Positions 1 through 6,487 are shown, counted from the stretch's first letter. The stretch is DNA of 11,860 nt from Actinomycetota bacterium (GCA_013694685.1 JACDBY010000198.1:1-11860); one strand, 5' to 3'. The notes: a model not told the origin generated them from the letters alone. Program-made: numbers and translations.

Positions 1-1950
1 GTGCTAGGTCCGGACGGCCCGTTCACGATGACGGGCGAACCGGTGCTGACCGCCGAGCCGTCCTGGGCCGGCCAGCCGATCGCCGCGGTCGCGGCGGACA
101 CGCTCGAGGCGGCCGCAGCCGCGCTCGTTGCGCTCGCGCCCGAGCTCGAGACCGTGGCGCCGCTCGAGCTCGACACGGGGCTCGAGGAGCAGCGCTTCAC
201 GGAGGAGCCCGAGGAGAAGCTGCGCGGCGATCCCGACGCGGCGCTCTCCGAGGCCCACGTCAGGGTCGAGCTCACGTGCGAGACGCCGGCGCACGTGCAG
301 ACGCCGCTCGAGCCGCATGCGGCCGTCGCTCACTGGGAGGGCGACTCCCTCACCGCCTGGGTCTCCACCCAGGGGATCTTCGACGCACGCCGCGAGCTCG
401 CGCGTCGCTTCGGCCTGCAGAACGAGCAGGTCAGAGTGTTGGCGGAGTTCATCGGCGGTGGCTTCGGCGGGAAGCAGGGCGCAGGGGTCGAGGCCTTGCT
501 TGCGGCGGAGCTCGCTCGCGCGTCGGGTCGCCCCGTCCGGCTCGCGCTTTCCCGGCACGAGGATCAGATCGTCGGCGGTCGGCGCGCGCGGACACGCCAG
601 ACGGTGACGCTCGGTGCGCGCCGCGACGGCACGCTGACCGCGGTCGAGCTCGCCGCGGTGGTCGACATGGGCGCGGGTGGCTGGGTCTTCCCCGTCGGCG
701 AGCCCGCACTCTCGCTCTACGCCTGTGCCAACGTCCGCGCGATGGTCTTCCCCGTGCGCACGAGCCTGCGGGCGCAGAACGCGTTCCGCGCCCCGGGCGT
801 CGTCGAGGGCGTGACCGTGCTCGAGCAGGCGATGGACGAGCTTGCGGTGGCGCTCGACCTCGATCCGCTCGAGCTCAGGCGGCTAAACCACGTCGACCGC
901 GACCAGGGGTCCGACCTGCCGTACTCGAGCAAGCGGCTTCTCGCCTGCTACGACCGGGCGGCGGAGCTCGCGGGCTGGTCGAATCGCGACGTCCTCCGCG
1001 CGCTGGGAGACGACGGGCTGTTGCGGGGGATGGGCTGCGCGACCCAGATCTGGTGGGGCGGCGGTGGCCCGCCCGCGCACGCGAGCGTCCGCCTCGACGC
1101 GGACGGCCGCGCGCTCGTGACCACCGGGATCCAGGACATCGGGACGGGCACTCTGACCGCAGCCCGGATCGTCGCGGCGGAGGAGCTCGGGCTGCGGCTC
1201 GACCACGTCGTCGCCCGGGGAGGCGACACAGGCCCGAACCTCTACGCGCCCGTCTCGGGCGGCTCGATGACGACGCCCGCCGTGATGCCGGCGGTCCGGA
1301 GCGCAGCAGGCAAGGCACGCAGGGCGCTCCTCGGGCTCGCGGCCGACGTGCTCGAGATCGCGGCCGACGACCTCACGATCTCGAACGGGAGAATCGTCTC
1401 CCGCGACGGCGCTCTCGACGTCGACGTCACCGAGGTGACGGGCAAGCTCGGCAACGCGACGATCGACGGCTCGGGCACCCGCGGCCCCAACCCCGAAGGT
1501 TTCCGCGTGAACACGTTCGGTTGCCAGATCGCGCAGGTCGCGGTCGACCCGGGAACGGGTGTCGTCAGCGTGGAGCGCGTCGTCGCCGTGCACGACGTCG
1601 GCCGGATCGTGAACCCGCTCACCGCCGCGAGCCAGGTCGAGGGTGGCGTCGTCCAGGGAATCGGCTACGCGCTCAGCGAGGAGCTCCTCGTCGACCCGAC
1701 GACGGGCATGCCCGTGAACGGCCACCTCGACGACTACAAGGTGCCGACGATCGCCGATACGCCGGAGATCGTCGTCGACTTCGTCGACCGGCCGGACGAG
1801 AATCTCCCGAACCTCGGTGCGAAGGGTCTCGGCGAGCCCCCGATCGTGCCCACCGCCGCCGCGATCGCGAACGCGTTCGCGCACGCGACCGGTCGCCGCG
1901 CGGACGCGTTGCCGCTGACCCCCGCGCGAGTCCTGGAAGCCCTCGCGTGA
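1..1950 (+). CDS. Molybdenum hydroxylase large (molybdopterin-binding) subunit, xanthine dehydrogenase family, 5' partial
   Basis: This is the catalytic Mo-pterin subunit of a xanthine dehydrogenase/aldehyde oxidase-type enzyme, which hydroxylates N-heterocycles or aldehydes using water and passes electrons to [2Fe-2S] and FAD partners. The 649 visible residues contain the family landmarks: GGGFGGK (152-158), AFRAPG (261-266), GIQDIGTGT (376-384), HDVGRIVNP (531-539) and GLGEPP near the end, with Glu612 as the expected catalytic base. The reading begins inside the protein (VLGPDGPF, typical of sequence about 80 residues in), so the GTG at base 1 is not the start and the N-terminal ~80-100 residues lie upstream. 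The CO dehydrogenase form I loop AYxCSFR is absent; AFRAPG points to a xanthine dehydrogenase-like enzyme. The stop TGA overlaps the GTG start of the FAD subunit. The substrate cannot be told from sequence. The family assignment is secure. Confidence 0.93.
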   Translation: MLGPDGPFTMTGEPVLTAEPSWAGQPIAAVAADTLEAAAAALVALAPELETVAPLELDTGLEEQRFTEEPEEKLRGDPDAALSEAHVRVELTCETPAHVQTPLEPHAAVAHWEGDSLTAWVSTQGIFDARRELARRFGLQNEQVRVLAEFIGGGFGGKQGAGVEALLAAELARASGRPVRLALSRHEDQIVGGRRARTRQTVTLGARRDGTLTAVELAAVVDMGAGGWVFPVGEPALSLYACANVRAMVFPVRTSLRAQNAFRAPGVVEGVTVLEQAMDELAVALDLDPLELRRLNHVDRDQGSDLPYSSKRLLACYDRAAELAGWSNRDVLRALGDDGLLRGMGCATQIWWGGGGPPAHASVRLDADGRALVTTGIQDIGTGTLTAARIVAAEELGLRLDHVVARGGDTGPNLYAPVSGGSMTTPAVMPAVRSAAGKARRALLGLAADVLEIAADDLTISNGRIVSRDGALDVDVTEVTGKLGNATIDGSGTRGPNPEGFRVNTFGCQIAQVAVDPGTGVVSVERVVAVHDVGRIVNPLTAASQVEGGVVQGIGYALSEELLVDPTTGMPVNGHLDDYKVPTIADTPEIVVDFVDRPDENLPNLGAKGLGEPPIVPTAAAIANAFAHATGRRADALPLTPARVLEALA

Positions 1951-2828
1951 CGAGCTACGTTCGCCCGGAGTCGCTCGACGACGCGCTCGTCGCCCTCGGC
2001 GAGGACGGCGCCGTGCCGATGGGCGGCGGTACCGACCTCGCGGGTCAGATCGATCGGGGCATCCGCGACCCGACGGCACTCGTCGATCTCGGCGCGTCCG
2101 GCCTCGGCACCATCGAGCAGGACGCCGACGGTCTGACGATCGGCGCAGCGGTGACGCTCGCCACGCTCGCGGAGGCGCCCGAGCTCGAGCCGTACGCCGC
2201 GGTCCGCACGGCGGCGTCGCTCGCCGCCTCGTCGCTCATCCGCAACGTCGGCACGGTCGGCGGCAACCTCTGCCAGCACACGCGCTGCTGGTACTACCGC
2301 GGCGAGGAATGGCACTGCTGGCTCGGCGGTGGAGACACGTGCTACGCGCAGATCGGCGATCACCGGAAGCACAACCTGGAGACCGGGGACTGCATCTCAG
2401 CGCACCCGTCCGACCTCGCGCCCGCTCTGGCAGCGTGTGGCGCGACCGTCGAGATCCGCTCCCGCGGCGGCGCTCGCGAGCTGCCGCTCCTCGAGCTCTA
2501 TCGGCGTCCCACGGACGAGAACCGGTCGCTGCTCGCGCTCGAGCCAGGGGAGCTCGTGGTCGCCGTAAACCTGCCCGGCCCGCCGGACGCTTCCGCCTAC
2601 GAGCGCGTCGGTGAGCGTGCCGCTTTCAGCTTCCCGCTCGTCTCGGTCGCAGCCGCGCGTCGCGGCGACGAGACGCGTCTGGTTGCCGCCGGTGTCGCGA
2701 ACATCCCGCGGGAGCTCGACACCGGCGACCCGCTCGCCGGCCTGCCCGGCAATCCGCAGACCCTCTGGAAGCGGACGCTCCTCGCGACGCTCGCCGACCG
2801 GGCGCTCGCAGCCGTCACACCGTCGTAG
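1947..2828 (+). CDS. Molybdenum hydroxylase FAD-binding (medium) subunit with extra four-cysteine segment
   Basis: This 293-residue protein is the FAD-carrying electron-transfer subunit partnering the upstream Mo subunit (CoxM/YagS-type FAD-binding domain, then a short CO dehydrogenase flavoprotein C-terminal domain from about residue 185). The FAD-binding signatures GGGTDL (26-31) and NVGTVGGNL (100-108) are intact. Between them and the conserved AHPSDLA (152-158) lies a cysteine-rich insert, C114-x9-C124-x7-C132-x16-C149. It resembles the region carrying an additional [4Fe-4S] cluster in the periplasmic aldehyde oxidase PaoB/YagS; cluster binding here is inferred. The GTG start is chosen because it overlaps the stop of the previous gene (GTGA) and gives the normal N-terminus (SYVRPESLDDAL). 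The [2Fe-2S] subunit is not downstream, so it is presumably upstream of the window. A hairpin follows directly after the TAG stop. Confidence 0.92.
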   Translation: MTSYVRPESLDDALVALGEDGAVPMGGGTDLAGQIDRGIRDPTALVDLGASGLGTIEQDADGLTIGAAVTLATLAEAPELEPYAAVRTAASLAASSLIRNVGTVGGNLCQHTRCWYYRGEEWHCWLGGGDTCYAQIGDHRKHNLETGDCISAHPSDLAPALAACGATVEIRSRGGARELPLLELYRRPTDENRSLLALEPGELVVAVNLPGPPDASAYERVGERAAFSFPLVSVAAARRGDETRLVAAGVANIPRELDTGDPLAGLPGNPQTLWKRTLLATLADRALAAVTPS

Positions 2829-2848
2829 GCGCCGGACCTGTCCGGCGC
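2829..2848. terminator. Hairpin between convergent genes (likely bidirectional terminator)
   Basis: GCGCCGGA (2829-2836) and TCCGGCGC (2841-2848) form a perfect 8-bp stem with a CCTG tetraloop, starting at the first base after the FAD subunit stop and ending 9 nt before the stop of the opposing amidohydrolase gene. There is no T-tract on either strand, which is common for GC-rich actinobacterial terminators. The call rests on position and stem strength. Confidence 0.7.
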
Positions 2849-2857
2849 TCGTCCGGG

Positions 2858-4012
2858 TTACGCCGCGGTCGTGACCGCGAGGATGCTCGCCAGGTGCGCC
2901 AGCCGGAAAGCGCCGCGCTGGGCCCGGCCCCGATCGACGTCGCCGTCCGTCTCGGACGCGAGGCTCCAGAGGTCCTGTGTCGCGACGAGGAGCTCGCGAA
3001 TCTGGTCGGTCGCGGCCCGGTGTCCGTTCGAGCGCTCGTCACACGCGTTCAGCGCGAGCCCGATCACCCCGAAGTCGTCGGACGGGTGGCGGAGCCAGAG
3101 CATCGCCGAGGCCATGGTCAGGTACTGGTGGATCCGCAGGAACGTGATGGGGTGCGAGAGCTCGGTCGGGCCGGTCGGCGCGGTCGGCGCGATCGGCTTC
3201 TCGCCGTCGGCGATGCGCGCGGCCGTGTCGTGCAGCAGGCAGCGAAGCTGCCCGTCGTCGAGCCCCGACGCTCGCGCGGTGCGGACGGTCATGAGCAATG
3301 AGTTCGGCTGCCGTCCGTAGGGGTAGTCGGAGGCGTAGACGATCTGCTCGGGCGGGACGAGCCGGTAGAGGTCGAGGAGGTCGAGCGGGCTCCAGACCGA
3401 GGTGTCGAAGAACACCCCGGGACGTCCGGCGAAGTTCTCCGCCAGGGCGGCCAGGTCGATGATCCCGGCGTGGGCGATGATCAACGCCGGCGGCTCGTGC
3501 CGGGAGACGAGGCGGGCGAGCGAGTCGGCGATCGGCGGCAGGCCACGACCGCCGTGGATGAGGATTGGCACGCGCCGGTCGGCGGCGAGCTCGAACACCG
3601 GCTCGAGCCGCGGGTCGTCGGGCAGAAACCGCTGGGCCCGGGGGTGGAGCTTGACGCCGCGCGCGCCGAGGTCGATGCACCGCGTGGCCTCCTCGATCGG
3701 CGACTCGTCGAGGTCGAGCCGGACGAACGGGATCAGCTCGCCGCTCGCCGCCGCCGCGTGGTCGAGTGTCCGCTCGTTGGCGGCGGTGAAGCAGGGGTGC
3801 CGGTCGGGCTCGTCGAGGCAGAAGACGTTCGACCGCGTGATCCCGTACGCGCGCTGGATACCGAGGAGCTCGTCCCGGTCGCCGATCATCCCGTCGATGT
3901 CGGCGCCGAGATGAGTGTGCGCGTCGAAGACCGGTGTGTCGCGCGGGAGCTCGGCACGTGCGAGCGCTGCGTACTGCTCGAGCAACCCGTTCGCCCGGTC
4001 GATGGCGTCCAC
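2858..4012 (-). CDS. Amidohydrolase-family (Amidohydro_2) metal-dependent hydrolase with C-terminal helical extension
   Basis: This 384-residue protein has a TIM-barrel amidohydrolase domain over about residues 26-270. Expected metal-site residues are visible: the FDAHTHLG motif (His32, His34), VKLHP (121-125), IHGG (His153), IIAHAG (His181) and YASDYPYG (Asp229). Such enzymes hydrolyse or decarboxylate small cyclic or carboxylic compounds; the substrate is unknown. After the barrel comes a short Pro/Thr linker (residues 275-283, encoded by a 9-nt tandem repeat) and about 100 mostly helical residues that do not resemble the standard domain. The GTG start at 4012 is chosen because the conserved fold begins about 25 residues later and a TAAACT promoter-like box lies exactly 7 nt upstream; no Shine-Dalgarno is visible. 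It lies 88 nt downstream of the oxidoreductase gene on the same strand and may be transcribed with it or from its own promoter. Confidence 0.87.
   Translation of the reverse strand: MDAIDRANGLLEQYAALARAELPRDTPVFDAHTHLGADIDGMIGDRDELLGIQRAYGITRSNVFCLDEPDRHPCFTAANERTLDHAAAASGELIPFVRLDLDESPIEEATRCIDLGARGVKLHPRAQRFLPDDPRLEPVFELAADRRVPILIHGGRGLPPIADSLARLVSRHEPPALIIAHAGIIDLAALAENFAGRPGVFFDTSVWSPLDLLDLYRLVPPEQIVYASDYPYGRQPNSLLMTVRTARASGLDDGQLRCLLHDTAARIADGEKPIAPTAPTGPTELSHPITFLRIHQYLTMASAMLWLRHPSDDFGVIGLALNACDERSNGHRAATDQIRELLVATQDLWSLASETDGDVDRGRAQRGAFRLAHLASILAVTTAA
3164..3199 (-). repeat. 9-nt tandem repeat encoding a Pro/Thr linker
   Basis: On the plus strand, ggtcgggcc, ggtcggcgc, ggtcggcgc and gatcggctt follow one another without gaps. 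Read on the minus strand they encode a PTAPTGPT-like linker between the amidohydrolase barrel and its C-terminal extension. Such short in-frame repeats can change copy number by slippage without breaking the frame. Confidence 0.6.
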
Positions 4013-4019
4013 GCGTTCG

Positions 4020-4025
4020 AGTTTA
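4020..4025 (-). promoter_or_regulatory. Candidate -10 box (TAAACT) for leaderless amidohydrolase transcript
   Basis: TAAACT on the minus strand fits the actinobacterial TANNNT -10 pattern and is followed by 7 nt and then the GTG start. Transcription would begin at or next to the start codon. The box lies in the least GC-rich stretch of the window (about 4013-4060), as expected for a promoter. No convincing -35 element is visible. Confidence 0.5.
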
Positions 4026-4057
4026 GGTGCGATTCGTATTGATAGAAGCTTCCCAAC

Positions 4058-4110
4058 CCGCGAGAACTGCAGCGTTAGCGCGTCGCATTTCTCGCGGCTA
4101 CTAGGCCGCG
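4058..4110 (-). promoter_or_regulatory. Two overlapping, mutually exclusive hairpins after the oxidoreductase gene
   Basis: Hairpin A pairs CGCGGC (4093-4098) with GCCGCG (4105-4110) around the TAG stop of the oxidoreductase gene. Hairpin B is a perfect 9-bp inverted repeat, CCGCGAGAA (4058-4066) with TTCTCGCGG (4089-4097), separated by 22 nt. Both use bases 4093-4097, so only one can form at a time. Neither is followed by a T-run in the direction of transcription. They could act as terminator, attenuator or 3'-end stabiliser; the sequence alone does not decide. Confidence 0.5.
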
Positions 4111-4817
4111 CCGAGCAGACGTTCGACGAAGACCGCCTCCGGCACCGACCCGGCCCACGCGTACCGTCCGTCGACGACGATCGCGGGAACCGCGCGCACC
4201 CCGTGGCGCTCGGCCTCGACCGCGAACTCCGACGCCTCGATGCCGCGTGCGGTGATGCGGGGCGATGCGAGCGCGAGCCTCGTCGCCAGCAGCACGGCCG
4301 GCGGGCAATGTGGTCAGGTCGGTGTGACGAAGACGTCGATCGCGACGTCCCGGTCGAGCTCGGTGACGCGGTCGAGAGTCGCGACCGAGAGCCCCGGCTC
4401 GGCGCGTCCGGCCTCGATGATCGCTCCGACGAGCGTCGCGAGCTCGTAGCCGGCGGGCATCCCGAGGTAGAGGAGACCGACGCCCGTCGGGCCTGCGATC
4501 GTCGTCCGCGGCCACGGCCCCGCTTCCTCGTGCTCGAGCACCGCCAACCGCACGATGCCTTCGTGCGAGTCTCGAGGCCGATCGCCGGCCGACGTCGTAC
4601 CAGCCTGTTGCAAGCGCCCGAGAGCGCACACTGCCTCGACGATCGCGCGGGTCGCCGCGTTCGTGTCGAGCTCGCGACCGCCGGCGGCAAGAAGCGTCAC
4701 CGGTGCGGCCGACGGGCCGAGCTCGAGGGTTACCGCGACATCGCGCTCGAGCGCGGCGAACGCGTCGCGGATCGTCGACTGCTCGTGGTCGCCGAGGATC
4801 GGGAGAGCCGCGCTCAC
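4101..4817 (-). CDS. Putative selenoprotein: PDO/glutaredoxin-like double-thioredoxin-fold oxidoreductase with in-frame TGA (Sec168) in a UPHC motif
   Basis: Read through one TGA at 4314-4316, this gene encodes 238 residues matching the two-thioredoxin-fold protein disulfide oxidoreductase family (also like the AhpF N-terminal domain). The first domain (to about residue 135) includes GVGLLYLGMPAGYE (112-124 region), typical of PDO. The second starts at DVAIDVFVTPT (157-167), and there TGA stands in place of the first redox cysteine, followed by Pro169-His170-Cys171-Pro172. The cis-proline loop RAVPAIVVDG (208-217, Pro211) and the normal C-terminus follow in frame with no other damage. A SECIS-like hairpin sits just after the TGA. 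I infer selenocysteine at 168. The first domain has lost its CXXC, so UPHC would be the only redox centre; Cys64 is the only other cysteine. Its role would be cytosolic dithiol/disulfide or peroxide-linked reduction. GTG 4817 overlaps the carboxypeptidase stop (GTGA), so translation is probably coupled. Alternatives are a nonsense mutation or a base error. Confidence 0.82.
4284..4303 (-). promoter_or_regulatory. Candidate bacterial SECIS element
   Basis: Counting the T of TGA as base 1, bases 14-20 (CGCCGGC) pair with bases 27-33 (GCUGGCG), seven pairs including one G-U. They enclose a six-base loop CGUGCU (21-26). The loop carries G22-U23, almost the same place as the G23-U24 that SelB reads in E. 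coli fdhF. The loop begins 17 nt after the TGA and has a G in its first two bases; both agree with the bacterial SECIS consensus as I recall it (16-37 nt spacing, G in the first two loop positions). The hairpin lies wholly inside sense codons 172-178 of the oxidoreductase. SelB binding is inferred. Confidence 0.65.
4314..4316 (-). other. In-frame TGA, probable selenocysteine codon
   Basis: The TGA sits between ACC (Thr167) and CCA (Pro169), exactly at the N-terminal redox position of a thioredoxin-fold CXXC. It differs from a Cys codon by one base (TGC or TGT). It is the only interruption in the 239-codon frame. Confidence 0.78.
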
Positions 4818-6298
4818 ACGGCCAGGGCGGCGCTCTTCTCACGCAAGTACGCGAGGTACGGCTCGGGGTCGATCGTCGGCGAGCCGGCGAGCCGCTCGAT
4901 CGTCTCCTTGGGCGTCAGCTTCCGACCGAGCGCGTAGAGGTTGTCCCGCAGCCAGTCGGAGAGCGGCAGGGGATCGCCGGCCGCGAGCTGGGCATCGAGA
5001 TCGGGCAGCGCCTCGCGCACGACCCGCCAGAATTGGAGCGAGATGACATTCCCGAGCGCGTAGGTCGGGAAGTACCCGAGCGCGCCGCCCGACCAGTGGA
5101 CGTCCTGCAGGACCCCACGCGCGTCGTCCGGCACGTCCACGCCGAGGAACTCCTTCATCCGCGCGTTCCACACGTCGGGCAGATCCTCGAGCGCCACGGC
5201 TCCTTCGAGGAGCTCCTGCTCGAGCTCGAAGCGCAGGATGATGTGGAGGCTGTAGGTCGTCTCGTCCGCATCGACCCGGATCAGACCCGGCTCGGCCCGG
5301 TTGATCGCCCGCACGAAGTCGTCGAGCTCGACGGAGTCGAGCGACGGGAACGTCTCCTGCAGCGGCTTGTACCAGTGCTCCCAGAAGGGTCGGCTCCGCC
5401 CGACGAGGTTCTCCCACGTCCGGCTCTGCGACTCATTCACGCCGAGCGAGGGAGCGCCGGAGAGCGATGACCGGGTGAGGCTGTCGGCGTTGCCGTGCGC
5501 GTAGAGCCCGTGCCCCGCCTCGTGGAGCGACGACCAGATCGACTCGAGATCGTCCGGCTGATAGCGGGTCGTGAGCCGGACGTCACGGTTCGAGAACGAC
5601 GTGCAGAAGGGGTGTGCCGTCCGGTCGAGCCGCCAGGTCTCCTCCTCGAAGCCGAGGGTCGCGAGCATCCGCTCGCCGAGCTCGCGCTGCTTCTCGGGCG
5701 GGAAGTTGCCGGTCAGGAACGACGCGTCGACCTCGGGCGCGGACGCGACGATCTCGGTCAACGCGGGCCGGAGGACGGCGAACACCTCGCGCACCTCGGT
5801 CGTCTGCATCCCCGGCTCGAAGTCGTCGAGCAGCGGGGTGTACGGGCTGTCGGACCACTCGAAGCAGTCGACGTACTGCCGGCGCAGCTCGAGGTTGCGC
5901 CGCAGGTAGGGCAGGAAGGACGCGAAGTCGCTCGTTCGCCGCGCTTCGACCCAGGCGTGGTGGCCGCGGGCGGCTTCGCGCGTCATCTCCGTGCGGAGCT
6001 TCGTCGGCACCCGCCGGGCCTTCTCCCAGTCACGTCGGGTGACGCGGACGAGACTGCGGTCGTCCGAGTCGTACGGAAGCTTCTCGACGAGAGGCTCGCA
6101 TGCGTCCAGCAGCCGTCCGACCTCGTCGTCGACGAAGCGCTCGTGGGCGATCCGGCCGAGCGTCGCGAGCTGCTCGGCGCGCGCCTCCGTGCCGCGCGAC
6201 GGCATCGTCACACGTTGATCCCAGCCGAGCACGCCAGCCGCATGCCGCAGGTCTGCGCCCTCAGCCAGCCGGACGCGAAGCTCGTCGAGCGGTCCCAC
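4814..6298 (-). CDS. M32-family metallocarboxypeptidase (carboxypeptidase Taq type)
   Basis: This 494-residue cytosolic zinc carboxypeptidase, close to the usual ~500, removes C-terminal residues from peptides. The family motifs appear in order: HPF (229-231), DVRLT (239-243, DxRxT), HEAGH (259-263, zinc ligands His259 and His263 with catalytic Glu260), NESQ (288-291), IRVDAD (340-345) and GVLQDVHW (395-402). The fourth motif is normally HES/GQ; here the histidine is asparagine (codon AAT), while the following glutamate, the expected third zinc ligand, is kept. GTG 6298 is chosen because it gives the family-typical N-terminus (DELRVRLAEGADLRHAAGVLGWDQ region) and has a TAGGCT box 8 nt before it. 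The open frame continues upstream but those residues look non-coding. The TGA stop overlaps the GTG start of the oxidoreductase by 4 nt. A divergent aminopeptidase gene lies 202 nt away. Confidence 0.92.
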   Translation of the reverse strand: MGPLDELRVRLAEGADLRHAAGVLGWDQRVTMPSRGTEARAEQLATLGRIAHERFVDDEVGRLLDACEPLVEKLPYDSDDRSLVRVTRRDWEKARRVPTKLRTEMTREAARGHHAWVEARRTSDFASFLPYLRRNLELRRQYVDCFEWSDSPYTPLLDDFEPGMQTTEVREVFAVLRPALTEIVASAPEVDASFLTGNFPPEKQRELGERMLATLGFEEETWRLDRTAHPFCTSFSNRDVRLTTRYQPDDLESIWSSLHEAGHGLYAHGNADSLTRSSLSGAPSLGVNESQSRTWENLVGRSRPFWEHWYKPLQETFPSLDSVELDDFVRAINRAEPGLIRVDADETTYSLHIILRFELEQELLEGAVALEDLPDVWNARMKEFLGVDVPDDARGVLQDVHWSGGALGYFPTYALGNVISLQFWRVVREALPDLDAQLAAGDPLPLSDWLRDNLYALGRKLTPKETIERLAGSPTIDPEPYLAYLREKSAALAV

Positions 6299-6306
6299 CG
6301 GCGTGC

Positions 6307-6312
6307 AGCCTA
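6307..6312 (-). promoter_or_regulatory. Candidate -10 box (TAGGCT) for the carboxypeptidase operon
   Basis: TAGGCT on the minus strand lies 8 nt before the GTG start of the carboxypeptidase gene, in the same arrangement as three other genes here. A leaderless transcript would cover the carboxypeptidase and the oxidoreductase. An alternative pair, TTGCAT (6389-6394) and TAGGAT (6364-6369), has a rather long 19-nt spacer and would give a leadered transcript. Confidence 0.42.
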
Positions 6313-6429
6313 GAGAATCGAGTGGCCGCTCGTAGGGGCACCCCAACCCACCACCCGCTGCGAATCCTATCGAGATCGTTGTCCGAGAATGCAACGGATC
6401 TGTGCCAATCGTGTGCCATCTCAGCGCCG

Positions 6430-6459
6430 ACGTCTGGGCCTCATGAAGGGGCCAGACGT
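6430..6459. promoter_or_regulatory. Inverted repeat in the divergent promoter region (possible operator)
   Basis: ACGTCTGG (6430-6437) and CCAGACGT (6452-6459) form a perfect 8-bp inverted repeat with a 14-nt spacer that itself holds a small CCT/AGG stem. It lies upstream of the predicted aminopeptidase promoter within the 202-nt divergent region (6299-6500). It could be a regulator binding site or an RNA hairpin on a longer transcript. Confidence 0.4.
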
Positions 6460-6465
6460 GCTCTC

Positions 6466-6478
6466 GTTCTGCGAGAAC
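6466..6478. promoter_or_regulatory. 13-bp palindrome over the expected -35 region (possible operator)
   Basis: GTTCT-GCG-AGAAC is a perfect palindrome with a 3-nt centre. It ends 9 nt before the TAGGGT box and so covers where a -35 element would lie, a usual place for a repressor site. It is not a LexA box, whose actinobacterial form is GAAC-N4-GTTC, the opposite half-site orientation. Confidence 0.38.
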
Positions 6479-6487
6479 CTCGTCGAG

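Noticed and set aside
1..3. GTG at base 1 as the start of the molybdenum hydroxylase subunit
   Set aside because: The residues that follow belong to the interior of the family and the conserved N-terminal ~80-100 residues are missing, so the gene is cut by the window edge.
1..1950. Selenium-dependent molybdenum hydroxylase, linked to the nearby selenoprotein
   Set aside because: Attractive, but no YqeB/YqeC-type marker gene is in the window and the subunit sequence alone does not show a selenium cofactor.
1..2828. Aerobic CO dehydrogenase (CoxL/CoxM)
   Set aside because: The AYxCSFR active-site loop of form I enzymes is absent and AFRAPG is present, which is xanthine dehydrogenase-like.
4101..4295. 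A separate 64-residue thioredoxin-like protein starting at GTG 4295
   Set aside because: It would lack the first strand and the redox motif of the fold; the upstream frame supplies exactly those pieces across the TGA.
4314..4316. TGA as a plain nonsense mutation (pseudogene)
   Set aside because: Not fully excluded, but the exact active-site position, otherwise intact frame and SECIS-like hairpin make it less likely than selenocysteine.
2858..4690. One long 610-codon minus-strand frame
   Set aside because: The part above 4012 lies antisense-frame over the oxidoreductase gene and reads as low-complexity Arg/Ser; only 2858-4012 looks like protein.
6388..6408. Sigma-54 promoter on the minus strand (TGGCAC ... 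TTGCAT)
   Set aside because: The GG and GC elements are 12 nt apart instead of 10, and actinobacteria generally lack sigma-54.
6466..6478. LexA/SOS box
   Set aside because: Half-sites are GTTC...GAAC with a 5-nt gap, opposite in orientation to the actinobacterial GAAC-N4-GTTC box.
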